A DNA stretch of 64,000 nt from JARKQH01 sp964631605 (GCA_964631605.1 CAZVYG010000002.1:62001-126000), one strand, 5' to 3'. Shown: positions 27,733 to 36,106, numbered from the stretch's first letter. The notes: a model not told the origin generated them from the letters alone. Numbers and translations: made by a program.

Positions 27733-28845
27733 ATGGCGGGGATGCATTTAGGGTCGTTGACGTTGTCGTCCAACCTGTTTCTCTCGCCGCTGGCGGGTTA
27801 CACCAACCTGCCCTTCCGGCTGACGGTGCGCGAGTTGGGGGGGCTGGGCTTGGCGACAACGGACTTGGTTAATGCCCGGTCGTTGCTCGAGAAGAAAACC
27901 AAGGCTCTAAAGCTCGTCGAAACGGCGCCGGGCGACCAGCCGCTTGCCGTTCAGTTGTTTGGGGCCGTACCCGAGGAGATGCGCGATGCCGCGCAAATTG
28001 TTGAAGCGCTCGACATGGCCGCGGTGGACGTGAACATGGGGTGCCCGGTGCGCAAGGTGTGCCAGGTGGGCGGCGGCTCGGCGATGATGACGCAGTTGCA
28101 GAAGACCGCCCGGCTGGTGCAAGCGATGGTTGAGGCGGTCCGAATTCCCGTGACGGCAAAAATGCGGCTGGGCTGGGACGATGCGAATCTCACCGCGCCC
28201 GATCTGGCGCGAGCACTCGAGGACGCGGGCGTGGCGGCGGTGTTTGTCCACGGGCGGACTCGCGCACAGGGGTTTGGCGGGCGGGTGAACCTGGCCGGGA
28301 TTCGGGCGGTGGTTCAGGCGGTGCGGCGCATCCCGGTGATCGGCAATGGCGACGTGACGACGCCGGAGGCGGCTCGGCGGATGCTTGAAGAAACCGGTTG
28401 CACGGGGGTCAGTATCGGGCGCGGGGCGTTTTACAATCCATGGATTTTCTCGCACACTGCCCGCTACCTTGCCACGGGTGAGGCGCCGCCCGAACCGGGT
28501 TTTGAGGAGCGGGTGCGCGTGATGTGCCGGCATTTGGATCGGATGATTGAAGTTTTCGGAGAGGAACAGGGTTGCCGGATGTTTCGAAAGGTGGCGCCGT
28601 GGTATGCCAAACGGTTCGGGCCGGCCAGCGAGTTCAATAAGCGCGTGGTGCTGCTGGCAAGCCGGGTGCAGTTCGATGAAATCCTTGCCGCCTACCGGCA
28701 GTGGCGGGCGCAGTTTCTCGACGAAAACGGTGAGCTCAGGCCTCGGTTTCGGCCGCTGCCGCTGACCGCCTCGTTTATGCATCCGGCTGACTCACCCGCC
28801 GGTCAGACCCTTCGCGTTCCCAAAGGCCCGGTCGAGCTTTGGTGA
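27733..28845 (+). CDS. dus: tRNA-dihydrouridine synthase
   Basis: FMN enzyme reducing uridine to dihydrouridine in tRNA D-loops, about 370 residues. Motifs: LSPLAGYTNLPFR, catalytic cysteine in VDVNMGCPVRKVCQVGGGSAM, PVTAKMRLGWDD, FVHGRTRAQGF and VIGNGDVTTPEAA, with the C-terminal helical tRNA-binding domain from about 265. Start at ATG 27733 (MAGMHLG); ATG 27742 is an alternative. The subtype (DusA/B/C) cannot be set by eye; bacterial DusB-like is most probable. Confidence 0.93.
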   Translation: MAGMHLGSLTLSSNLFLSPLAGYTNLPFRLTVRELGGLGLATTDLVNARSLLEKKTKALKLVETAPGDQPLAVQLFGAVPEEMRDAAQIVEALDMAAVDVNMGCPVRKVCQVGGGSAMMTQLQKTARLVQAMVEAVRIPVTAKMRLGWDDANLTAPDLARALEDAGVAAVFVHGRTRAQGFGGRVNLAGIRAVVQAVRRIPVIGNGDVTTPEAARRMLEETGCTGVSIGRGAFYNPWIFSHTARYLATGEAPPEPGFEERVRVMCRHLDRMIEVFGEEQGCRMFRKVAPWYAKRFGPASEFNKRVVLLASRVQFDEILAAYRQWRAQFLDENGELRPRFRPLPLTASFMHPADSPAGQTLRVPKGPVELW

Positions 28846-28854
28846 ATCCACGGC

Positions 28855-29080
28855 TTAACGCAGGCGAAAATATCGTGCGCTCCCAGACATTGACGTCGAG
28901 TAAGTGCAGGTTGGGCCATTGGTATTTACGCCTTCGGTGATATCTGTCCATCGCTCGGGGGTCAATGAGGAGGCGGATTGGAGGGTGTAGCCCGTCACCC
29001 AGGCCAGGTTCAGGACATGGCTCGGGCGGCGGTACCAGTGCAGCATTGGCATGCGCGCCCGAATTTGGAGGTTGCCGGAC
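28855..29080 (-). CDS. C-terminal fragment of the gap-broken repeat protein
   Basis: After the N gap the minus strand reads SGNLQIRARMPMLHWYRRP, then LQSASSLTPERWTDITEG and ends YSTSMSGSARYFRLR. This is the standard C-terminal module of secreted Verrucomicrobiota proteins (TxSS-like pattern LQSA..L...W followed by RYFRLR). It is surely the tail of the 29115-30977 gene, whose N-terminal part stops just across the gap. Confidence 0.75.
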
Positions 29081-29090
29081 NNNNNNNNNN
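29081..29090. other. Scaffold gap (10 N)
   Basis: Ten N bases of unknown true length inside the repeat-protein gene. Missing sequence probably encodes the end of the pre-peptidase-like domain and the linker to the C-terminal module. Confidence 0.99.
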
Positions 29091-29114
29091 GGTGCCGGCG
29101 GTACAGGGAAACGT

Positions 29115-30977
29115 TTAAAACGCCTGCCAGTAACCCGAGCATCCCCCGGAATCCTCGTTGCAGCCAATCGAGGCCAGGCCACCGCAACCGCCTGTGAAAA
29201 CTTCCAGGTTGGTGTCAAAGTCGCTGGGACAAGTGTCCAGCGTCACCTTGCTCGTGGCTGAAGGTGTGAAGGTAAACCACACCCCCTTGGTTCGCGTGCG
29301 GCCGAGGCAGGCCGAGTAGCCATCATCTGTGGCGTTGGCGGTGTTCAGAACACAATACACATTTTCAGTCAGAGGAATGGCGCCGGTGCAGGCGTCGTTA
29401 ACCAACCCCGCCGATGCGTTAAGGTCCAGCTCCACCTTTTGGGCATAAACCCGATGATGTCCCCCTTCACTTTCGTCCCAGACCAGCACGGCTCCTTTGG
29501 GGACCACCCCCGAAGCATCGAACGCCACCTGTGCCGATCGCTGCATCAGGCCGGGATTGGATTGCGACGAACCATCCCAATAAACCCATTGGGACCAATA
29601 CTTGGCGCCGCTGGCGTTCAGGCGAGTGCCGGCAATGTCCCAGTTCCAGCCGCCATTGTCGTCATAAACGACCAGCGCGCCGTTGCGTGTGTCAGAGACA
29701 ATTCGCGGTTCGCCCTGGCCGCCGGGCGCCCCTTGCCCGAGAATATACGGGGGCAGGAGCACGCCCAAAGGGTTCCACACAAGGCTGCCGTTGCTGTCCA
29801 CACGCTGAGCGTAAAGATCACTGTAGTAATTCGTCAGCCCGAGCGGGGTGGCAGCGCCCCAATTGCGGTTGTCGAGCCACGCGACTATAGAGCCGCCCGC
29901 GCCGTCGGTCGTGACAGAAGGTGCGGTATAGTACGGCGCGTAGTAACTGCCGCCAACCACGTTCGAATCGAGGACGACAACGCCGGCCGATGCCCAAAGC
30001 TTGTTTCCGTTGGCATCCAGCCGCTGCATCCGCACGGTGTAACGGTAAGGGTACGCCCCATCGGTGGCGACCCAGCACAGCAGCAACCCTCCCGAACCAT
30101 CTTGAGCAAGGTCGTAACCCACGATGCCCCCATGAGTGGCCACAACCAGACCTGAAGGACCCCACTGGAGTCCAGCCTTGACCCGCTGCGCCACGAGTTG
30201 GCCCCCGGCAGCGGACCACACCGCAAAGATGCCCCCGGGCACAGGTGTGGGAAATGTCCCACCCGTGCCGTCGCTAATCATCTTGTAGCCATTCTGCTCA
30301 GTCCCCGGGATGAGTTCGATGCCCTCGAGCCCCGGGGCATCGAGTGCCCCTGAAGGCTGCAGGTGGGTGAGGCGATGCGCCCACCCGACGAACGCTCCGC
30401 CAATATTATCTGGCACGATACGAGGGCCGCCCGCGCTGCCCAGCGAGGTGCCGACCTTGACATCCGACGCGCCCCAGAGTAGCGCACCGCTGGCATTCAG
30501 GCGTTGGGCGTAAATGCCGTCCACGAACGATTGGCCGGTCCACCACGCCACAAGCAGCCCGCCGGAACCGTCGGGTGCCACCGCAGGCTCGTGGCAAGTC
30601 GCCCGGCTGCTGACATAGATACCGGTACTGCCCCCGGCCCAGACCTTGTTGCCACTGCCGTTTATTCTCTGCGCCCGCAGCATCGCGCTGTAGGTCGAGG
30701 GCGTGAGGTCAAGAGCTTGTATCCAAAGGATGATAGCACCGCCGTCACCGTCGGAAACCACCCCACCGTTCCAGACGGAATGGGGACTGACCTCCTCGTC
30801 CATTTTAATGCCGTTCGCGCCCCATACGGTTCCGCCATCAGCGCCCCGACCGGCGGTGGGCCCGCCCAAGAGGGCAAGCCCAAGGGTCAACAATAGAAAC
30901 TGCGATAGAAGGGTTTGTTGGGAGGGAAAGCAGCCGGAATGGCCAGGCCGCGTCGAAGGAATCGAGATAGCTTTCAT
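29115..30977 (-). pseudogene. Secreted repeat protein, 5-prime part (frameshift before gap)
   Basis: Exported protein of about 620 residues up to the stop. The signal region (LLLTLGLALLGGPTAGRGA) is followed by at least five imperfect repeats pairing a DGxGGxxxxW strand (DGDGGAIILW, DGSGGLLVAWW, DGAGGSIVAWL) with YAQR(L/V)xxxGxxxW (YAQRLNASGALLWG, YAQRVDSNGSLVWN), which suggests a beta-propeller. A domain LVNDACTGAIPLTENVY to FDTNLEVFTGGCGGL resembles bacterial pre-peptidase C-terminal domains. The frame then stops at 29115, 24 bases before the gap. Deleting one T of the minus-strand TTTT (plus 29117-29120) restores QAFKRFPVPPA up to the gap, so this is probably a sequencing or assembly error. 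Function unknown. Confidence 0.7.
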
Positions 30978-31405
30978 GGCGAATGCCGCGGGTTGAATTC
31001 GGGGGTTGGAGTCACGGATCACCCCGCGGGCTGGCCAAGCCCCGCCAGACGGCAACAATGACGGGATGAGGAGCAGCCGCGGGTTTACCGCTGGCCCTCA
31101 AGGGTGTGCCGCACGGTTCAGAGAAGGTCGCCGACCTGAAACGAATCGCGGCCATCCCGAACCCTGGGCCAAACGCCCAAGGCACGGACTCTCCGTCCAT
31201 GCTGACTTTCGGGGCCATGAAACAATGTTAGGCAAACGGCTCGGTTTGTCAATGTTTCTTTTATGTCAAGGCGCACCAAGCGACGAGGCCTGTTCCCGGA
31301 TTGGGAACGCTACAGCAAGGAACGGGCGGTGAAGACTCTTCCACGCTCGGTTCCGTGAGTTCCAGCCAGGGCTAAGGGTGGCTGGCGGCACGAGGCGCGG
31401 CTGGA
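30978..31405. other. Intergenic region without a supported gene
   Basis: About 430 bases between the start of the repeat protein and the Fur promoter. Open frames here lack recognisable protein features or good starts. A short dyad GGACGGAGAGTCC is present at about 31189-31201. The stretch near 31225-31265 is AT-richer and could hold the promoter of the minus-strand gene. I see no known riboswitch or RNA. Confidence 0.5.
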
Positions 31406-31435
31406 TTGACTTGGGTTGCAAGCGAACCTTACAAT
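31406..31435 (+). promoter_or_regulatory. Sigma-70-like promoter of fur
   Basis: TTGACT (31406-31411), an 18-base spacer and TACAAT (31430-31435). Only 6 bases separate the -10 from the ATG at 31442, so the expected transcription start falls at or very near the start codon. Confidence 0.65.
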
Positions 31436-31441
31436 TCAGTC

Positions 31442-31915
31442 ATGGCACAAGCAGGAAAAAGATCCGCCAGGCAGCGGTTCCTGGATTTCCTTGAGCGCAG
31501 GAATCTTCGGGTCACCGCGCAACGGCAGGCGATCCTCGAAACGGTGTTTTCCACCCGCCAGCATTTTACCGCCGATGAACTGCTGGCCTGGGCGCGCCGC
31601 CGCGACCCTTCGGTGTCGCGGGCGACGGTTTACCGGACGCTGCCATTGCTGACGGAGAGTGGATTGGTCAGGGAAATGGATTTCGGGAAGGACCACAAGT
31701 ATTACGACCCGAATTACGCGGAGCATCCCCACCATAACCACATCATTTGCGAGGATTGCGGCCGGATTGTTGAGTTCGAGAGCAAGGAGATCAAGAAACT
31801 GGAGGCTGAGATTGGCCAACGCCTGGGCTTTGCGGTCAAAACCCATCGGTTGCAGCTCAGCGCCCGCTGTGAAGAGCTGCGCAAGCACGGGACCTGCTCG
31901 AGGAAAGACTCCTGA
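31442..31915 (+). CDS. Fur-family metal-responsive regulator
   Basis: DNA-binding repressor of the Fur/Zur/PerR family, 157 residues. The winged helix at 20-85 shows RVTAQRQAILETV and the recognition helix SVSRATVYRTLPLLTESGLV. The metal/dimer domain has HPHHNHIICEDCGRIVEF (His cluster and Cys103/Cys106), with a second cysteine pair at Cys143 and Cys152. Structural zinc by four cysteines is probable. Whether it senses Fe, Zn or peroxide cannot be told. The start at ATG 31442 is supported by the promoter placement: the TTG at 31406 is the -35 itself. The next gene begins 27 bases downstream. Confidence 0.92.
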   Translation: MAQAGKRSARQRFLDFLERRNLRVTAQRQAILETVFSTRQHFTADELLAWARRRDPSVSRATVYRTLPLLTESGLVREMDFGKDHKYYDPNYAEHPHHNHIICEDCGRIVEFESKEIKKLEAEIGQRLGFAVKTHRLQLSARCEELRKHGTCSRKDS

Positions 31916-31942
31916 TCCGCCCCCAGGCCGCTGTTACGAACC

Positions 31943-32965
31943 TTGCACCCTCCTGCTCCATCGCACGCCACCGTCGCCCCCACGCATACTCCCGAGCTGT
32001 TCCGCGCGGCGATCGCACAGGCCGCCGCGCTGTTGCGGGCCGGCCAAGTGGTGGCGCTGCCGACGGAGACGGTTTACGGGCTGGCGGCCAACGCGCTTGA
32101 TGCCGCCGCGGTAAGGCGGATTTTTTCGGTCAAAGGCCGGCCCGCCAACAACCCGCTCATTGTCCATGTGGCCGACGAGAAGATGGCCCGCAGGTGTGTC
32201 GCGGCCTGGCCTGAAATGGCGCAGCGACTGGCGCGCGCCTTCTGGCCCGGACCGCTGACGCTGGTGCTGCCTCGCAGCGCCGACATCCCCGACGTGGTGG
32301 TGGCGGGAGGCGGCACTGTTGGGATAAGGTGGCCCAGCCACCCGGTAATTCAAGAGGTGATTCGCGAGTGCGGATTTCCGCTGGCGGCGCCCAGTGCGAA
32401 CCTCTCCAACCGGGTGTCGCCCACCACCGCCGCGCATGTGCGCAGTCAACTCGGGGCGCGGATTTCTTTGATCGTGGACGGCGGCCCGTGCCAGATCGGA
32501 ATCGAGTCCACGGTGCTCGACCTTACCCAGGAGCCCCCGCGGGTGCTGCGGCCCGGAATGATCCACGACCAGGCGCTGGCAGCGGTCACCGGCCGCCTTC
32601 AAAGCGCCGAGGGCAGCGATAGCCCCATCCTCAAGAGCCCGGGCCTCCTGCCAAAACACTATGCTCCGAAGGCCCAATTGCGCATCTGGGCATGGGAAAA
32701 CGATAGGCAACTTCGGGAGCTGGTCGCCGGCTCCGGGATGGCCTTGTCCCGAGTTCAAGTGATTGCCCACTCGCGGGTGCCGGCCCCCGGCGGCTTTGGG
32801 CGGGTATCCGTAATTCCCCACGATGCGGAGGCCTTCGCCCGGGCGATTTACGCCGAATTGCACGCCGGAGATGAGGAAGGCGTTGGGTTGGTGGTGGTCG
32901 AGGCCCTGCCCGACCAGCCCGAATGGCAGGCCATTGCGGATCGTTTGAGGCGGGCTGCGGCGTAA
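31943..32965 (+). CDS. L-threonylcarbamoyladenylate synthase, Sua5 type
   Basis: Makes threonylcarbamoyl-AMP from threonine, bicarbonate and ATP for t6A37 of tRNA. 340 residues. The YrdC domain has VVALPTETVYGLAANA, IFSVKGRPANNPLIVHV, WPGPLTLVL, PLAAPSANLSNRVSPT and IDGGP-like VDGGPCQIGIESTVLDL. A linker (GLLPKHYAPKAQL) and a C-terminal Sua5 domain (from about 240) make it the long Sua5 form rather than short TsaC. Start appears to be TTG 31943, close behind fur. Confidence 0.93.
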   Translation: MHPPAPSHATVAPTHTPELFRAAIAQAAALLRAGQVVALPTETVYGLAANALDAAAVRRIFSVKGRPANNPLIVHVADEKMARRCVAAWPEMAQRLARAFWPGPLTLVLPRSADIPDVVVAGGGTVGIRWPSHPVIQEVIRECGFPLAAPSANLSNRVSPTTAAHVRSQLGARISLIVDGGPCQIGIESTVLDLTQEPPRVLRPGMIHDQALAAVTGRLQSAEGSDSPILKSPGLLPKHYAPKAQLRIWAWENDRQLRELVAGSGMALSRVQVIAHSRVPAPGGFGRVSVIPHDAEAFARAIYAELHAGDEEGVGLVVVEALPDQPEWQAIADRLRRAAA

Positions 32966-33085
32966 TGGCCGCACCGGCTGCCGCATCCTGCCGCTGCCGG
33001 AGGGGGCCCGCGGTTCAAACGCCGCAAAAAACTCCCGCGACGTTTATTTGACGAACGGTTGCAAATGTCGCAATCTTCGCCGGTT

Positions 33086-34606
33086 ATGAGACGGTTACTG
33101 ATTCTGACAGCATTAGCCGGGATGGCCGCCTGCGGCCTCATGGCCCAGAACGCGACATCAGCGACGTCCACACGTTCACTGAGCTTGCGCGAATGCATCG
33201 AACTGTCCCTCAAGCATAATCTGGACATCCAGGTGGAACGGTATCTACCTGAACTGGCACTCTATGATTTGAGAGGGCGCTACGGGGCCTATGACCCGAC
33301 GTTCACTTTTCGGGGAGAGACCGAGCATACAGAATCGGGATCCCGCACCTTCTCGGGCGCCTTTGAACTGCCCGGCACCGAGACCGAGAGCCAGTCTTTC
33401 AGCAGCAGCGTGGGCGGCCTGTTGCCCTGGGGCATGACCTACAACCTGCTGGGCAATGTGAGCGACACCTACGGCACCAGCTTCCGCAGCGACAACGGCA
33501 TCATCGTGCCAAATCCTTTTGAATCGAGCCAGGGTTCCGCCTCGCTGGTCGTCAACCAGCATTTGTTGCGGGACTTTTGGATTGACAGCACGCGTTTGGG
33601 GATTCGCCTGGCGAAGAACCGGCTCAAGTATTCCGAATTGCAGTTGCTGCTGCGGCTGATGCAGACGGTAACGCAGACCGAGATTGCGTACTACAACCTG
33701 GTCGCGTTGCGGGAATATGTGCAGGTGCAGCAAACCGCCGTCGAACTGGCGGAACGCCTCCTGCAGGAAAACCGCAAGCGGGTCGAGGTGGGAGCCATGG
33801 CCCCGCTGGACGAAAAACAAGCCGAATCGCAGACCGCCGCCAGCCGGGCCGATTTGCTGGCCGCGCAGAACGCCGTCGCCATTCAGGAAAACACACTCAA
33901 GAACCTGCTCACCGCCCAATACACGGATTGGGCCGATCTGCAGATTGTGCCCGCGGAATCCTTGAAGGCCGAGCGCCAGTTTTTCAACCGGCAGGATAGC
34001 TGGAACAAAGGCTTGGAAAAACGGCCCGAACTATTGCAGGCCAAACTCGACCTCGAACAGGCGGGCATTCAACTCAAGTACGCGAAAAACCAACTCCTCC
34101 CCCTGGTGGATGTTTTCGGCACGTTCGGATACAACGGTTCCGGTCCGGAGTTCAGCGGCGCGCTCGAGGACATTCGGCGGCGGGACCTGCCCGCCTGGTC
34201 GTATGGCGGAATGATCAGCTTCCCCCTGGCGAATACGGGGGCGAAAAATGCCTATCGTTCCAACAAGGCCCTGGTGGAGCGGTCGGTGCTGACGGTCAAG
34301 CGCCTCGAACAGCAGATCATGGTCGAAATTGATAACGCCTTGAAGACGGCCCAGTCCGCCTTCCAGCGGGTGGCGGCCACGCGGGCGGCCAGCGAATATG
34401 CGGAAGCGGCGCTGCAGGCCGAGCAGAAGAAACTCGAAAGCGGCAAGAGCACCAGTTTCCAAGTCCTGCAGTTGCAGAAGGACCTGACGGACGCCCGCGG
34501 GGCCGAGATTCGCGCCTTGGCGGAATATAACAACGCGCTGGCCCAACTCAGCCTGGCCGAGGGCACCACGCTCCTGCGCCATAGAATAGACGTCGAGGTC
34601 CGGTAA
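33086..34606 (+). CDS. TolC-family outer membrane efflux protein
   Basis: Outer membrane channel subunit for tripartite efflux or type I secretion, about 506 residues. A signal peptide (LLILTALAGMAACGLMAQ) is followed by two OEP repeats, each with long coiled-coil helices. The first starts LSLRECIELSLKHNLDIQVER; the second has NKGLEKRPELLQAKLDLEQAGIQLKYAKNQLLPLVDVFGTFGY. ATG 33086 starts the signal peptide; ATG 33065 would add seven residues. The partner adaptor is not adjacent; the MacA-like adaptor at 42190 in this window is a candidate. A terminator follows at 34650. Confidence 0.9.
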   Translation: MRRLLILTALAGMAACGLMAQNATSATSTRSLSLRECIELSLKHNLDIQVERYLPELALYDLRGRYGAYDPTFTFRGETEHTESGSRTFSGAFELPGTETESQSFSSSVGGLLPWGMTYNLLGNVSDTYGTSFRSDNGIIVPNPFESSQGSASLVVNQHLLRDFWIDSTRLGIRLAKNRLKYSELQLLLRLMQTVTQTEIAYYNLVALREYVQVQQTAVELAERLLQENRKRVEVGAMAPLDEKQAESQTAASRADLLAAQNAVAIQENTLKNLLTAQYTDWADLQIVPAESLKAERQFFNRQDSWNKGLEKRPELLQAKLDLEQAGIQLKYAKNQLLPLVDVFGTFGYNGSGPEFSGALEDIRRRDLPAWSYGGMISFPLANTGAKNAYRSNKALVERSVLTVKRLEQQIMVEIDNALKTAQSAFQRVAATRAASEYAEAALQAEQKKLESGKSTSFQVLQLQKDLTDARGAEIRALAEYNNALAQLSLAEGTTLLRHRIDVEVR

Positions 34607-34649
34607 GCCTCAATTCAAGAGAAGTGGGCCGGGAGCAGCAGCAACTCAC

Positions 34650-34674
34650 GCTGGCCGGGGGCCAGCCGGTTTTT
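34650..34674 (+). terminator. Rho-independent terminator after the TolC gene
   Basis: GCTGGCC (34650-34656) and GGCCAGC (34660-34666) form a GC-rich stem, followed by CGG and five T (34670-34674), 44 bases past the TolC-family stop. This is the best classical terminator in the window. Confidence 0.75.
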
Positions 34675-34695
34675 GAGTGGGTGCATCGCCACTCG

Positions 34696-34721
34696 AACGG
34701 GCAACTGTAACGGGCAACTGT
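34696..34721. repeat. Tandem 13-bp direct repeat
   Basis: Two exact, adjacent copies of AACGGGCAACTGT (34696-34708 and 34709-34721), 136 bases before the WXG100-like cassette. It could be a regulator binding site or a simple duplication. Confidence 0.8.
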
Positions 34722-34782
34722 TTACGTCGGAGGTGCGCCTGGCGGGGTTGCGTAATCGCCAAAAAAGGGGCAGGCTTGGACA

Positions 34783-34803
34783 GGCGAGGGAGTCCCCCTC
34801 GCC
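34783..34803. repeat. Inverted repeat upstream of the WXG100-like cassette
   Basis: GGCGAGGG (34783-34790) and CCCTCGCC (34796-34803) flank a 5-base loop. The same 8-base arms recur in the larger dyad after the cassette at 35901-35978. It ends 53 bases before the first gene of the cassette. Confidence 0.75.
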
Positions 34804-34856
34804 CCGCGGCGGGCCGGACAACCTTGCCGCCGTGGCATGGAAAGCGAGCATAGACT

Positions 34857-35129
34857 ATGGCCCAAGCCATCATGGATCCCGAGCAGGTGCGGCGGTTCGC
34901 CGAGGAGCTCAAACGCTTCAACACGGACCTGCAGGATAAAATCGCCTCGCTGCAAGCCCGGTTTGCGGCCTTGGGGGACACCTGGCAGGACGAGGAGCAC
35001 GCGAAGTTCGCCGAGGAATTTCGTCAAACGATGAAGACGCTGAAGAAATTCGTGGAAATCTCGAATCACCAGACGCCCTTCCTGTTGCGTAAAGCCCAGC
35101 GAATTGAGGAATACCTGAATCAGCGGTAA
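34857..35129 (+). CDS. WXG100-like small helical protein
   Basis: 90-residue all-helical protein with ESAT-6/WXG100 layout: helix 1 (about 8-38), a central turn with a conserved tryptophan (TWQDEEHAKFAEEF, Trp43) and helix 2 to residue 88. The usual WxG is WxD here. It has no signal peptide. Family members are dimeric substrates or partners of type VII secretion in Gram-positives. No EssC/EccC-type ATPase lies in this window, so secretion is not shown. It is followed 4 bases later by the coiled-coil gene and then a second protein with the same W-x-D motif. Confidence 0.78.
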   Translation: MAQAIMDPEQVRRFAEELKRFNTDLQDKIASLQARFAALGDTWQDEEHAKFAEEFRQTMKTLKKFVEISNHQTPFLLRKAQRIEEYLNQR

Positions 35130-35133
35130 AGTC

Positions 35134-35697
35134 ATGACCTCGCGCGCGCGTGTCACTTCGGTCGAGGCGTTGGAGGCCTTTCGGTCGCGGCTGGTCGTCT
35201 ATGCCGCGCAAGCCCGTGCGGCCCTCGAGGAGGTCAGCGCCGAGGTCCTGCACACTCGCGACTGGATCGAGAACGACCGGCGCACGTTCTGGGAAAACCA
35301 GGTTCGCCGGCGGTCCCGGGCCTTGGAAGAAGCCCAGCAGGCGCTGTTTAGCGCCCGCCTTTCCACCCTCAAGACCGAATGTTCCGCCGAACAACTGCTG
35401 GTTCACCGCGCCAAACGCGCTCTCGAGGATGCCGAGGGCAAACTGCGCCTGGTCAAGCACTGGTGCCGCGACTTCGACAATCGCATCCAACCCCTGCTCA
35501 AGCAGACCGAGAAGCTTCACAGCGTGCTTTCCAATGACCTGACCCTGGCCGCCGCCTTCCTGGCCCAGGCGGTTTCCACTCTGGCCGATTATGCCCAGGC
35601 CAAGCCGCCGGCCGGCATTACCCCGCCCCCGTCGTCCGCTGCTCCAGTCGCTCCCTCGCCAGAACGGGATGCGGACGCGAAAGGAGGTGCCTCGTGA
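35134..35697 (+). CDS. Coiled-coil protein of the WXG100-like cassette
   Basis: Unrecognised 187-residue protein. About 160 residues of predicted helices (LEAFRSRLVVYAAQARAALEEV, DWIENDRRTFWENQVRRRSR, LVHRAKRALEDAEGKLRLV, VKHWCRDFDNRIQPLLKQ) end in a Pro/Ala-rich tail. Tryptophans in turn positions (DWIEND, TFWEN, HWCRDF) recall helical-hairpin proteins. ATG 35134 is 4 bases after the previous stop. Its stop overlaps the next start (GTGA), showing tight coupling. It probably binds the two WXG-like neighbours; this is inference from context only. Confidence 0.75.
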   Translation: MTSRARVTSVEALEAFRSRLVVYAAQARAALEEVSAEVLHTRDWIENDRRTFWENQVRRRSRALEEAQQALFSARLSTLKTECSAEQLLVHRAKRALEDAEGKLRLVKHWCRDFDNRIQPLLKQTEKLHSVLSNDLTLAAAFLAQAVSTLADYAQAKPPAGITPPPSSAAPVAPSPERDADAKGGAS

Positions 35698-35900
35698 ACC
35701 CCGCCGGTTCGCGCCTTGCCGCACTCACCAAGGAACTCCAGCAGCAGTGGCAACTTACCAAGGAATCCTGGAGCGATGTCAAGTGCCAGGAATTTGAGCG
35801 TCAGTTCATGCTCGAATTATTCAGCAGTGTGGACAAGACCGTGGCGGTTATCGAGCAACTCGACAAAGTCCTTGCCCGGATCAAGCAGGACTGTAGTTGA
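35694..35900 (+). CDS. Short WXG100-like protein
   Basis: 68-residue helical protein. Helix 1 (about 5-24), turn with SWSDVKCQEFERQF (Trp26), helix 2 to the end. The motif W-x-D-x5-F-x3-F is shared with the 34857 product (WQDEEHAKFAEEF), so the two are probably distant paralogues or partners. Start is GTG 35694, which overlaps the upstream stop and is preceded by a near-perfect ribosome site AAGGAGGTG at 35681-35689. It is too short for a normal WXG100, so helix 1 is shortened. Confidence 0.72.
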   Translation: MNPAGSRLAALTKELQQQWQLTKESWSDVKCQEFERQFMLELFSSVDKTVAVIEQLDKVLARIKQDCS

Positions 35901-35978
35901 GCCCTCGCCAACGCCAGCCAGGGGCGCCGCAGGGCCAAGGCAGCAACACCGGAGAAGGCCAAGAAGCCAGGCGAGGGC
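35901..35978. repeat. 78-base dyad element after the WXG100-like cassette
   Basis: GCCCTCGCC (35901-35909) and GGCGAGGGC (35970-35978) pair perfectly over a 60-base GC-rich core with further internal pairing potential. It begins directly after the stop codon of the cassette. Not a known RNA family that I can recognise (checked by eye against SRP, RNase P and tmRNA motifs). Confidence 0.65.
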
Positions 35979-36000
35979 CGCCGTGGGGAAACTAAAATTT

Positions 36001-36032
36001 CCTCGTTTACAAATGAGGCGGACTTTTGTTTT
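36001..36032 (+). terminator. Weak terminator after the WXG100-like cassette
   Basis: CCTCGTT (36001-36007) and AATGAGG (36012-36018) pair with one G-T wobble around a TACA loop. A T-rich tail follows (TTTTGTTTT, 36024-36032). Confidence 0.5.
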
Positions 36033-36106
36033 CTCAGGGCAGTGAAACCGGAAAGCCTAATCCGGGGCGGCATGCCCTCATGCTCAGACCAAAGGTTGCC
36101 AAGATT

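Noticed and set aside
31012..31218. Possible 68-residue protein on the minus strand upstream of the repeat protein
   Set aside because: No helix, signal or family pattern and no ribosome site; treated as intergenic.
35901..35978. Dyad element as an SRP or RNase P RNA
   Set aside because: Lacks the conserved GGUCAGG/GGAAGGAAGCAGCC of SRP RNA and the GAGGAAAGUC core of RNase P RNA.
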